From an uncultured Desulfovibrio sp. (GTDB lineage: Bacteria > Desulfobacterota > Desulfovibrionia > Desulfovibrionales > Desulfovibrionaceae), in assembly GCA_945871415.1 (NCBI GenBank), contig CAMBWG010000130.1:1-6667 (forward strand): DNA of 6,667 nucleotides, in the 5' to 3' direction. Of the stretch, positions 1 through 5,244 are shown one piece after another; positions within the stretch are counted from its first letter, which is position 1, and the number at the start of each line of letters is the position of its first letter. Position numbers and translations under genes: made by a program. The notes below the pieces were generated by a model. That model was not told the DNA's origin and ran no database searches. It saw only the letters and a list, made by a program, of their open reading frames with translations.

Positions 1-60
1 GCCGGGCGGCGCTGTGCCGCCGCCTCGCGTTTCTCCTTTTTCAAAGTTGAAACGCCCTAT
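1..60 (+). repeat. Partial copy (A) of a dispersed structured intergenic repeat
   Basis: These bases align without gaps to 5185-5244, with 50 of 60 positions identical by my count. They carry the same GC-rich stem-loop (5-10 pairing with 19-24, loop containing ctgtgcc) and the same following block ctttttcaaag. The left half found in the other copies (starting atttcaaacc) would lie left of the window. The copy ends about 33 bases before the acyl carrier protein start, so it sits in or next to that operon's leader. Its origin and role are unknown; it could be a REP-like or MITE-like element, or a structured RNA. Confidence 0.6.
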
Positions 61-92
61 ATCGAATAGCTGTCCCCCCGAAAAGGAGCACT

Positions 93-488
93 ATGGAGAC
101 AAAACAAGCGGTCTGGACGCGTGTGCAGACCATCATTGCCGATATTTTTGATCGTACCCCGGAGGACATTGCGCCGGAGACGCGGATTATGACCGATCTG
201 GGCGGCGAATCCGTGGATCTGCTGGAAATTGCGGTGCGCCTCAATGCTGACTTCGGAATTCCGGTAGACGAAGATACGGTATTTCTGAAAAGCCTGCGCT
301 ATCTGCTGGCCGAATGCCGCGCCGAGGGGCGCCGGCCGGAAGATGCCCTGCGGGAAGCCTTCCCCTATCTGTCGCCGGAACGTCGGGAGACGCTGGCGCG
401 GGAAGCCGCCAGACCGCAGGTCATGCCCCTGCTGTGCGCCGGCGATATTGCCGCCTATGTGGCGGCGGCTGTCCGGCGGCGGGGGTAA
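93..488 (+). CDS. Acyl carrier protein with an inserted segment
   Basis: This 131-residue protein looks like a carrier that holds acyl intermediates on a phosphopantetheine arm for the ketosynthase encoded next. The modification site is Ser40 in GGESVDLLEI, where most carriers have DSLD. Helix I lies at about residues 6-20, and the usual 'IPVDEDTVF' stretch follows the serine helix at 56-64. The final-helix pattern (LLCAGDIAAYVAAAV) appears only at about 113-127. About 45 residues (66-112, including FPYLSPERR) are therefore inserted relative to an ordinary carrier of about 80 residues. The start is supported by AAGGAG at 83-88, four bases upstream. The stop is 3 nt before the ketosynthase start, which indicates an operon. 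The carrier assignment is firm; the pathway is inferred from neighbours. Confidence 0.9.
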   Translation: METKQAVWTRVQTIIADIFDRTPEDIAPETRIMTDLGGESVDLLEIAVRLNADFGIPVDEDTVFLKSLRYLLAECRAEGRRPEDALREAFPYLSPERRETLAREAARPQVMPLLCAGDIAAYVAAAVRRRG

Positions 489-491
489 GGC

Positions 492-1772
492 GTGCGCGTT
501 GTGCTGACGGGCGCGGGCATCTGCTCCGCAGCGGGACACAGCCTTGCCGGAGTCGCGGCTTTTTTTGCGGGGAACAATTCCCCCTTTGTGCCTTCTGAGA
601 CCTTCGGCCTGCCGGGCTATGCCGTATGTCCCGCGTCTTCTCCCGACGAGGACGGGCTGGGCTCTGACGACGCGGCCGCGCGCCTGCGGGCATGGCGCCG
701 CCGGGCCTGTGTCCAGCGCGGCGGGCGCTTTGCTCTTGCGGCGGCCTTACGCGCCGTAAGCCATGCCGGTTTTTCCCCTGCCTGTCCGCTGCCGCCGGAA
801 ACGCCCGTGCTGGCGGCGCTGGGGCCCATGCTGGATGCGGCGGGCGAACCCGGCCTGCTTCCTCTCCATCCGGCGGACGCGCACAGCGTCGGCGAACCCG
901 CCGACGACGCAGCGCCGGGTCTTGCGGCTCTCTGGCTGCTGCGCTGGCTGCCGAATACGACCTGCGCCGCCCTGAATCAGCTTTTGGATCTGCATGGCGA
1001 AGCTCTGACCGTCAATGCCGCCTGCGCTTCGGCAACGCAGGCGCTGGGACAGGCCTTTCGCCGCATTGCCACAGGCGAAGTGGAGCGCCTGCTGGTTATG
1101 GCCGGGGATTCACGCCTGTCCGCCCACGGCCTGCTGGGCTATGCCAAGGCCCGCGCCCTGTGTCGGCGCGATGCCGCCGACGCAAGTCGTGGCCCGCGCC
1201 CCTTTGCGCCCGATGGCGACGGCTTTGCCCCCGGCGAAGGCGGCGCGGCCTTTGTACTGGAAAGCCTCGCGGCCGCGCGGGCTCGCGGCGCGGTCGTTCT
1301 GGCGGAAGTGCTGGGGTACGGCGCCGGCTGCGACGGCGGTTCGCTGACGGCGCCGGATCCGTCAGGACGCTATGCGGAAGCCGCCGTACGCGCGGCCCTG
1401 AAACAGGCCGGACTTGCGCCGGAAGCCATCGACTGGATTGCCGCGCACGGTACGGGCACGCCCCTGAATGACCCCGTGGAAGCTGCGCTGCTGGCGCGTC
1501 TTTTTGGCAACGGTCCGGCGGTTCTGGCGCTCAAGTCCTGGCTGGGGCACACCTCCGCCGCCTGCGGCGCGCTGGAACTGGCCTGCGTGCTGGCCTGTCG
1601 CGAAGCCGGATTCATGCCGCCGATTCGGGATGCGGAAACCTTTCTGCGATCGGACGTACGCTTTGTACGAACGACCGAGCCCTTTCCCGGGCCTGTGGGA
1701 CTGGTGGAAAGTTTTGGCTTCGGCGGCCAGAATGCGGCGCTGGTTCTGCGTCTGGGAACTCCGGAAGCATGA
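492..1772 (+). CDS. Beta-ketoacyl-ACP synthase (KAS II / FabF-like)
   Basis: This 426-residue condensing enzyme of the thiolase fold would join an acyl chain to malonyl-ACP by decarboxylative Claisen condensation in the cytoplasm. The nucleophile is Cys178 in NAACASATQAL. His319 lies in AAHGTGTPLNDPVEA, Lys348 and His353 in LKSWLGHTSAACGALE, and a glycine-rich close (ESFGFGGQNAALVL) near 406-419. The catalytic set is complete, so it should be an active synthase and not a chain-length-factor homologue. Length matches FabF (about 410). The start is GTG, 3 nt after the carrier stop, with only a weak AAGG nearby, so translation is probably coupled. The 3' end overlaps the next gene by 4 nt. FabF usually reads GGTEA where this protein has AGDSRLSAHG (204-213), so I favour a secondary or specialised pathway over housekeeping FabF. 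That is inference. Confidence 0.94.
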   Translation: MRVVLTGAGICSAAGHSLAGVAAFFAGNNSPFVPSETFGLPGYAVCPASSPDEDGLGSDDAAARLRAWRRRACVQRGGRFALAAALRAVSHAGFSPACPLPPETPVLAALGPMLDAAGEPGLLPLHPADAHSVGEPADDAAPGLAALWLLRWLPNTTCAALNQLLDLHGEALTVNAACASATQALGQAFRRIATGEVERLLVMAGDSRLSAHGLLGYAKARALCRRDAADASRGPRPFAPDGDGFAPGEGGAAFVLESLAAARARGAVVLAEVLGYGAGCDGGSLTAPDPSGRYAEAAVRAALKQAGLAPEAIDWIAAHGTGTPLNDPVEAALLARLFGNGPAVLALKSWLGHTSAACGALELACVLACREAGFMPPIRDAETFLRSDVRFVRTTEPFPGPVGLVESFGFGGQNAALVLRLGTPEA

Positions 1773-2215
1773 GTCCAGCTCCCGTAGATGTGGTGTGGGA
1801 AGCCCCCGCCCCCTTTATGCTGCTGGACGGCATCGCCCACGTGACGGAAACCGATCTTGTCGGCTGGCGATTCTTCTCGGAGCAGCCCTTCTGGCTGGCG
1901 CTGGAAGCCGCCGCGCAGGCCGCGGCCCTGCATCAGCGCTGGCTGGCGGACTTCGGCGCGCACGCCTTTCTGCTCTCGCTGGGGGCCTGCCGCTGGCCGG
2001 ATCGGCCTCTGACGGGACGGCTGGAGCTGCATGCCCGCCTTCTGGGTCGGGCCGCCGGGGCCGCCGCCTATGACGTCCAGCTCAGCCTGCCGGGCTCCTC
2101 CGCCCTCTCTCTGCCTGTCCATATAGGGCTGGTGCCGTATGACGCCACCTTTCGACGGGACAAGTTGCAGGAACGCTATCGCGCGCTCTTCCGGCAGTTG
2201 TGCGCGCAGCCATGA
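1769..2215 (+). CDS. Hot-dog-fold, ApeP-like 3-hydroxyacyl-ACP dehydratase homologue
   Basis: This 148-residue protein appears to be a single hot-dog domain. The N-terminal pattern PAPFMLLDGIAHV (13-25) corresponds to the PHR.PFLLVD-type opening of FabZ/ApeP proteins. A central helix follows (FWLALEAAAQAAAL, 41-54) with Glu46 and Gln50 at the conserved E..AQ positions. Next come FLLSLGACRWP (67-77) and beta-strand-like segments to about 125. The FabZ loop with the catalytic His (GHFP.xP.xPG) is absent: no His occurs between residues 25 and 54. This compact arrangement resembles the ApeP family of aryl-polyene clusters. It overlaps the ketosynthase by 4 nt (ATGA), so the two are co-translated and probably act on the same carrier-bound chain, as a dehydratase or possibly a non-catalytic or thioesterase-like partner. 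Family call moderate, activity uncertain. Confidence 0.72.
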   Translation: MSPAPVDVVWEAPAPFMLLDGIAHVTETDLVGWRFFSEQPFWLALEAAAQAAALHQRWLADFGAHAFLLSLGACRWPDRPLTGRLELHARLLGRAAGAAAYDVQLSLPGSSALSLPVHIGLVPYDATFRRDKLQERYRALFRQLCAQP

Positions 2216-2219
2216 CCGT

Positions 2220-2274
2220 TTGGGGGGAAGGAAACCCCCTTGGCTAGCGCGCAAGGGGCGTTTCCTTCCCCCAA
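2220..2274 (+). terminator. Long hairpin directly after the carrier/ketosynthase operon
   Basis: A 22-bp stem is formed by 2220-2242 and 2252-2274, with one bulged G on the left and one bulged C (2259) on the right. The 9-nt loop is gctagcgcg (2243-2251). It begins 4 bases after the stop codon of the hot-dog gene. No T-run follows, so it is not a classical intrinsic terminator. It could act as a 3' mRNA-stabilising stem or a factor-assisted terminator. Confidence 0.6.
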
Positions 2275-2348
2275 CGCGCTTTATCAGGAAAATACGACAC
2301 TACGAGGCTGCCGCCGCTTTCCCCTGCTGCCCGTCCCCCGAAAACGCG
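2220..2348 (+). repeat. 3'-end structured element, copy 1
   Basis: This element consists of the long hairpin (2220-2274), a tail cgcgctttatcagga (2275-2289), and a distal block around cgtcccccg (2329-2348). All three parts recur in the same order and at similar spacing on the opposite strand at 2597-2747, behind uvrC. The distal block matches at 16 of 20 positions. Each copy starts just after a stop codon in the sense direction of its gene, which suggests transcription as the 3' untranslated region. I do not recognise it as a named RNA family. Confidence 0.6.
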
Positions 2349-2383
2349 AAAAAAACGAGCTTTCTCTTTCGCCCTCCCTGAAA

Positions 2384-2499
2384 ATTTCAAACCATACGGC
2401 CTGTCGTTTCGCTGAAAAAGCGCTGTTTTTCCGCTCAGTTCTGTCCTGACGGCGCTATGCTGTCTCGCATTTTGCCTTTTCAAAGACAAAACCTTCTAA
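2384..2499 (+). repeat. Dispersed structured repeat, copy B (diverged right half)
   Basis: The left 53 bases (2384-2436) match 5125-5177 at 50 of 53 positions. This block contains a hairpin formed by gctgaaaaa and tttttccgc, with one mismatch in the stem. The right half has drifted, but it keeps a terminal imperfect palindrome, ttttgccttttcaaagac, at 2470-2487, equivalent to ctttttcaaagg in copies A and C. The GC-rich middle stem of copies A and C is not preserved. The copy lies between the two 3'-end elements of the convergent genes. Confidence 0.6.
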
Positions 2500-2501
2500 A
2501 A

Positions 2502-2552
2502 GAGCCCCTGAGCCGGAATCCGGCACAAGGGCTCCTGATATCTTTCTTTTTT
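2502..2552. terminator. Probable bidirectional intrinsic terminator between convergent operons
   Basis: The outer stem gagccc (2502-2507) pairs with gggctc (2529-2534). Inside it, gccgg (2512-2516) pairs with ccggc (2520-2524) around an aat loop. On the plus strand a T-rich run (tctttctttttt, 2541-2552) follows after a 6-base spacer. On the minus strand the stem is followed at once by ttttag and then a second short T-run. Plus-strand transcription from the carrier operon and minus-strand transcription from uvrC converge here, so use in both directions is plausible. Confidence 0.55.
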
Positions 2553-2596
2553 GCTCTGTTCGGTTGAAAGGAAAGAACTGACGGCAGAACGCTCCC

Positions 2597-2747
2597 CGCG
2601 TAACCGGGGGACGGCCAGTCTCGGCATGCCGTCCGCGTTTCCGTTTTCGCTCATTCTCCTGAATAAAGCGCGTTTGGGGAGGGGTTGGGGGTCTGGGGGA
2701 AGGGGAACCCCTTTGCGCGCGAGCCAAAGGGGTTCCCCTTCCCCCAG
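2597..2747 (-). repeat. 3'-end structured element, copy 2
   Basis: Read on the minus strand, this element starts 10 bases after the uvrC stop with a hairpin (2747-2693). A C-rich spacer of about 19 bases follows, then the tail aacgcgctttattcagga (2674-2657), then a distal block around cgtcccccgg (2616-2597). It shares hairpin design, a 9-nt loop differing at one base, tail and distal block with copy 1 at 2220-2348, which lies behind the convergent operon. The C-rich spacer is the main difference between the copies. Confidence 0.6.
2693..2747 (-). terminator. Perfect 23-bp hairpin directly after uvrC
   Basis: Bases 2693-2715 and 2725-2747 are exact reverse complements, giving 23 uninterrupted pairs around a 9-nt loop (2716-2724; gctcgcgcg on the minus strand). 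It starts 10 bases past the uvrC stop codon. Alternating G/C and A/T blocks make it symmetric and very stable. No T-run follows on the minus strand, so transcript protection or factor-dependent termination is as likely as intrinsic termination. Confidence 0.65.
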
Positions 2748-2757
2748 AAAAATTACA

Positions 2758-4614
2758 CTACAATGCCTGAAGCCGGGCGCGCAGCAGCGCCGCCTTTGCC
2801 TTGCCGATTCCCGGCAGGGACTGCAATTCCTTTTCATCCGCGGCACGCATGGCCTCGATGCTGCCGAAGTGCTCCCAGAGCATGCGTGCCGTTGCGGGGC
2901 CGATGCCCGGCAAGCGCATGAGCTCGCCGGAAAGGGCCGCGCCGCCGCGCGCCTTGCGATGCCGTCCGATGGCAAAACGATGCGTGGTATCGCGCACATG
3001 CTGCAAAAAAAGCAGTTCCGGGCAGCCCTCCCGCAACGGCAGCGGATTGCTGCGATTGGGGAGGAAGATGCGATCCGCCACGTTACCGGCGCGGCGGTCG
3101 GCATGCCCCTGAGCATCGCGCGCCTTGGCAATACCGGCAATGGCAAACAAATCCTTTTGCCCAGCCTCTTCCAGCGCCCTGCCGATGGCGGCCAGCTGAC
3201 CGCGCCCGCCGTCCACCAGCAGCAGATCCGGCCACGGCGGGCCGCTTTCCAGACGCCGCAGCATCCAGTCGTGCAGAGTGCCGTAGTCGTCGCCGCCGTC
3301 GGGCATGGCATAGCTGCGATAGGCAGGGGGCAGGGGACGGGCATCCTCAAAGACGACGACCCCCGCCCGCGTCTGTCTGCCGCCGGTATGAGAAATATCC
3401 ACGCATTCAATACGACGCGGCGGCCCGGGCAAATGCAGGGCCCGGGCGAGACGTTCCAGCAGAGGCGCCTCCTCCCGGCTTTCCCTGCGCCGGGCTTCTT
3501 CCCGGGCGTTGGACTGGGCCACATCCACCAGCTGATTGTCGGCGGCATGCTGCGGCGCGACAATACGCACGGCACCGTTACGCCGCTCGCTCAACGTCTG
3601 CTCCAGCAGAAGACGTTCTCCCGGTTCGGACGCACTGTCTTCCGTCATATCCTCATCGCTGCCATCCGGCGGCAGCCACGGCAGCAGAATCCGCGGCGGC
3701 GGCATGGCCTGCGCGTAATACTGTCCCAGAAACGACCAGAGCAGCTCCGGCGCGTCCTCAAAGGCCAGCCCCGGCCAATAGAAGGCACGCCCGTCCGTAA
3801 CCGCGCCGCCGCGCACAAAGATAATGCCCAGAGCAAGCCCCCGCTCGGCAGGGAATATACCAAGAGCATCCATGTCGCCCCCGCCGGGCAGAACAGCCGC
3901 CTGACGCTCCACCGTGCGCTCCACGGCACGGATCTGATCGCGCAGCCGGGCGGCGGCTTCAAACTCCAGCGCTTCCGCGGCCTGCTCCATTTCAGCATGC
4001 AGACGCGCCGTCAGAGCATCGGATTTGCCCTCCAGCAGCTCGATAATTTTTTTGACGGATTCGTGATAGGCTTCGGGCGAGATAAGCCCCATGCAGGGCG
4101 CGGGGCATTGCCCCATGTGATGATACAGGCAGGGGCGCACGCGGTTGCGCATGGCCTTGTCGGAACAGCGCCGCAGGGCAAAGGCGCGGTGCAGCAGCTT
4201 CCATGTCTCCCGGGCGGAAAGCGCCGAGGTAAAGGGGCCGAAGTAGCGCGCACCGTCCTTGCGGGCCTGCCGCACCACTTCCAGACGCGGGAAAGGATGC
4301 CGGATATTGATGCGGAACAGCGCATACTGCTTATCGTCGCGCAGCACAATATTGTAGTGCGGACGATAACGCTTGATCAGCCCCGCTTCCAGCAGCAGAG
4401 CTTCCTTTTCCGTGGTCGTGGTCAGATAGTCCAGCGATACGGCATGCGCCAGCATGGCGCGGGTCTTGGCGGGCAGGCCATCGGGACGAAAATAGGAGAG
4501 AACGCGACGCCGAAGAATACGGGCCTTGCCCACATAGATGACCTGCCCGCGGGCATCCTTATAAAGATAAACACCCGGCGAAAGAGGAATGGACGAAGGG
4601 TCCGGGCGTTCCAT
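2758..4614 (-). CDS. uvrC: UvrABC excinuclease subunit C
   Basis: UvrC is recruited by UvrB to damaged DNA and makes both incisions in nucleotide excision repair. The protein has 618 residues, about the usual family length. Domains in order: GIY-YIG nuclease at about 11-85 (SPGVYLY, IYVGKAR, Glu76 in ALLLEAGLIK), for the 3' cut; four cysteines at 150, 162, 170 and 174 (RRC, RPC, GQC, APC), as in UvrCs that bind an iron-sulfur cluster; a UVR motif at about 205-240 for UvrB contact; the RNase H-like nuclease with Asp406 (VDISHTGG), Asp468 (VDGGRGQL) and His545 (HRFAI), for the 5' cut; and tandem helix-hairpin-helix DNA-binding motifs at about 567-615. The usual RDEAHRFA reads RDTTHRFA here. The ATG at 4614 is one base after the DUF1090 stop and has AGGA six bases upstream. 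It is preferred over an in-frame TTG at 4644, which would add ten residues inside the upstream gene. Confidence 0.97.
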   Translation of the reverse strand: MERPDPSSIPLSPGVYLYKDARGQVIYVGKARILRRRVLSYFRPDGLPAKTRAMLAHAVSLDYLTTTTEKEALLLEAGLIKRYRPHYNIVLRDDKQYALFRINIRHPFPRLEVVRQARKDGARYFGPFTSALSARETWKLLHRAFALRRCSDKAMRNRVRPCLYHHMGQCPAPCMGLISPEAYHESVKKIIELLEGKSDALTARLHAEMEQAAEALEFEAAARLRDQIRAVERTVERQAAVLPGGGDMDALGIFPAERGLALGIIFVRGGAVTDGRAFYWPGLAFEDAPELLWSFLGQYYAQAMPPPRILLPWLPPDGSDEDMTEDSASEPGERLLLEQTLSERRNGAVRIVAPQHAADNQLVDVAQSNAREEARRRESREEAPLLERLARALHLPGPPRRIECVDISHTGGRQTRAGVVVFEDARPLPPAYRSYAMPDGGDDYGTLHDWMLRRLESGPPWPDLLLVDGGRGQLAAIGRALEEAGQKDLFAIAGIAKARDAQGHADRRAGNVADRIFLPNRSNPLPLREGCPELLFLQHVRDTTHRFAIGRHRKARGGAALSGELMRLPGIGPATARMLWEHFGSIEAMRAADEKELQSLPGIGKAKAALLRARLQAL

Positions 4615-4615
4615 G

Positions 4616-5005
4616 CTATTTCCTGAGGGCGTCGCGCTCGGCAATGGCCTCCTGCAGTTCTTCGCGGGCTTCCCGAAGCTTACGCTCCCGCTTGGCGATC
4701 TTGTCCGCCTTGCCGGTCGCCTGAGCTTCCCGAAGTTCCAGTTCCTGCTCGGCCACTTCGGCCCGCTTTTCCTGCACGCGCATTTCAGCCTTGCCGAGCA
4801 GAGAATCGTCCCGGCACCAGCGCCGCACCTCGCTCAAGGCCGTTTCCAGCCCCGCCAGCGCCGCATCGTTGCCCTGCTGCTTGGCGGCGGCAATCTTGGC
4901 CTGAATATGCGCTTCCTTGGCTGCGCAGCCGGAAGCGGCTTCCGCAGTGGCAGCAGGCATGAAAACAAGAATACCGGCAAGCGCAAGAAGAACAGAACGC
5001 CGCAT
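4616..5005 (-). CDS. Secreted DUF1090 (YqjC-like) periplasmic protein
   Basis: This 129-residue exported protein matches the DUF1090 family, typified by E. coli YqjC, as I recall it: the segment LETALSEVRRWC followed by GKADKIAKRERKLREAREEL is nearly the family signature. The N-terminus (MRRSVLLALAGILVF) is a signal peptide with a likely cut after AEA at residue 23. Cys27 and Cys64 could form a disulfide. A lipoprotein reading (AASGC) is weaker because the -3 position is Ala. Residues from about 75 to the end are a charged, Glu/Lys/Arg-rich helix, probably a coiled coil. ATG at 5005 is preceded by GAGAGG four bases upstream; an earlier start at 5131 would bury the signal peptide. The gene ends one base before uvrC, so the two are probably co-transcribed. 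The family's molecular role is not established. Confidence 0.9.
   Translation of the reverse strand: MRRSVLLALAGILVFMPAATAEAASGCAAKEAHIQAKIAAAKQQGNDAALAGLETALSEVRRWCRDDSLLGKAEMRVQEKRAEVAEQELELREAQATGKADKIAKRERKLREAREELQEAIAERDALRK
4621..4624 (-). promoter_or_regulatory. Ribosome binding site that sets the uvrC start
   Basis: AGGA on the minus strand lies six bases before the ATG at 4614, within the last codons of the DUF1090 gene. It supports the 618-residue UvrC over the TTG at 4644. It also makes translational coupling between the two genes likely. Confidence 0.65.
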
Positions 5006-5124
5006 GATGCCTCTCGAAGATGGTAAAAATGTTTTAGTGCTTGCGCCGGGATATGCCTTCCCCGGCTGCTCGAAATGCAGGCGATGCCTCGCAACCAGAG
5101 CATTTTCAGTTTGCAACGCTGTGC
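5006..5124 (-). other. Leader region of the DUF1090-uvrC operon
   Basis: This stretch holds no convincing gene. It contains the DUF1090 ribosome binding site (5010-5015) and one stem-loop in which gccggg (5045-5050) pairs with cccggc (5061-5066). I looked on the minus strand for a -35/-10 pair of the housekeeping type and found no well-spaced match. The promoter may lie here with a weak consensus, inside the adjacent repeat, or the operon may be read through from the porin gene. Confidence 0.4.
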
Positions 5125-5244
5125 ATTTCAAACCATACGGCCTGTCGTTTCGCGGAAAAAGCGTGGTTTTTCCGCTCGCTTTTGGCCGGGCGGCCCTGTG
5201 CCGCCGCCCGGCGTTCCGCCTTTTTCAAAGGCAAAACGCGCTAG
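5125..5244 (+). repeat. Dispersed structured repeat, most complete copy (C)
   Basis: This 120-base element has three stem-loops in a row. The first is gcggaaaaa (5152-5160) with tttttccgc (5167-5175), loop gcgtgg. The second is gccgggcggc (5185-5194) with gccgcccggc (5203-5212), loop cctgtgcc. The third is gccttt (5218-5223) with aaaggc (5227-5232). The left part matches 2384-2436 (50 of 53) and the right part matches 1-60 (50 of 60). The right edge overlaps the porin stop codon at 5241-5243, so on the minus strand the element forms the start of the porin 3' untranslated region. No T-run follows either strong stem on the minus strand, so simple intrinsic termination is not evident. Confidence 0.65.

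Noticed and set aside
57..539. 160-codon minus-strand open frame over the carrier gene
   Set aside because: It is antisense to the carrier protein, has no recognisable motif, and its stop merely falls on the cta at the edge of repeat A.
692..1471. 259-codon plus-strand open frame inside the ketosynthase
   Set aside because: This is an Arg/Gly/Ala-rich shadow in another frame of a well-conserved ketosynthase whose full motif set is in the 492-1772 frame.
2592..2611. CRISPR-repeat-like palindrome (ctccccgcgtaaccggggga)
   Set aside because: It resembles the core of a type I-E repeat, but there is only one copy, with no spacer spacing and no cas genes. It overlaps the distal block of the 3'-end element.
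2216..2757. Small protein genes in the convergent intergenic region
   Set aside because: Open frames of 69-90 codons here consist of translated hairpin arms and repeats. None has a ribosome binding site with a plausible coding pattern.
2496..3575. 359-codon minus-strand open frame overlapping the uvrC 3' end
   Set aside because: It runs in a shifted frame inside uvrC and across the intergenic hairpins. The translation is Arg/Cys/Pro-rich without domains. Its stop codon falls in repeat B by chance.
2551..4626. 691-codon plus-strand open frame opposite uvrC
   Set aside because: It is antisense to a clearly recognisable UvrC. Its translation is low-complexity and Gln/Arg/Gly-rich with no known motif. 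Long antisense frames are expected in GC-rich DNA.
5006..5131. Upstream start for the DUF1090 protein at 5131
   Set aside because: It would put 42 charged, non-family residues before a clean signal peptide. The ATG at 5005 has its own ribosome binding site and gives the family length.
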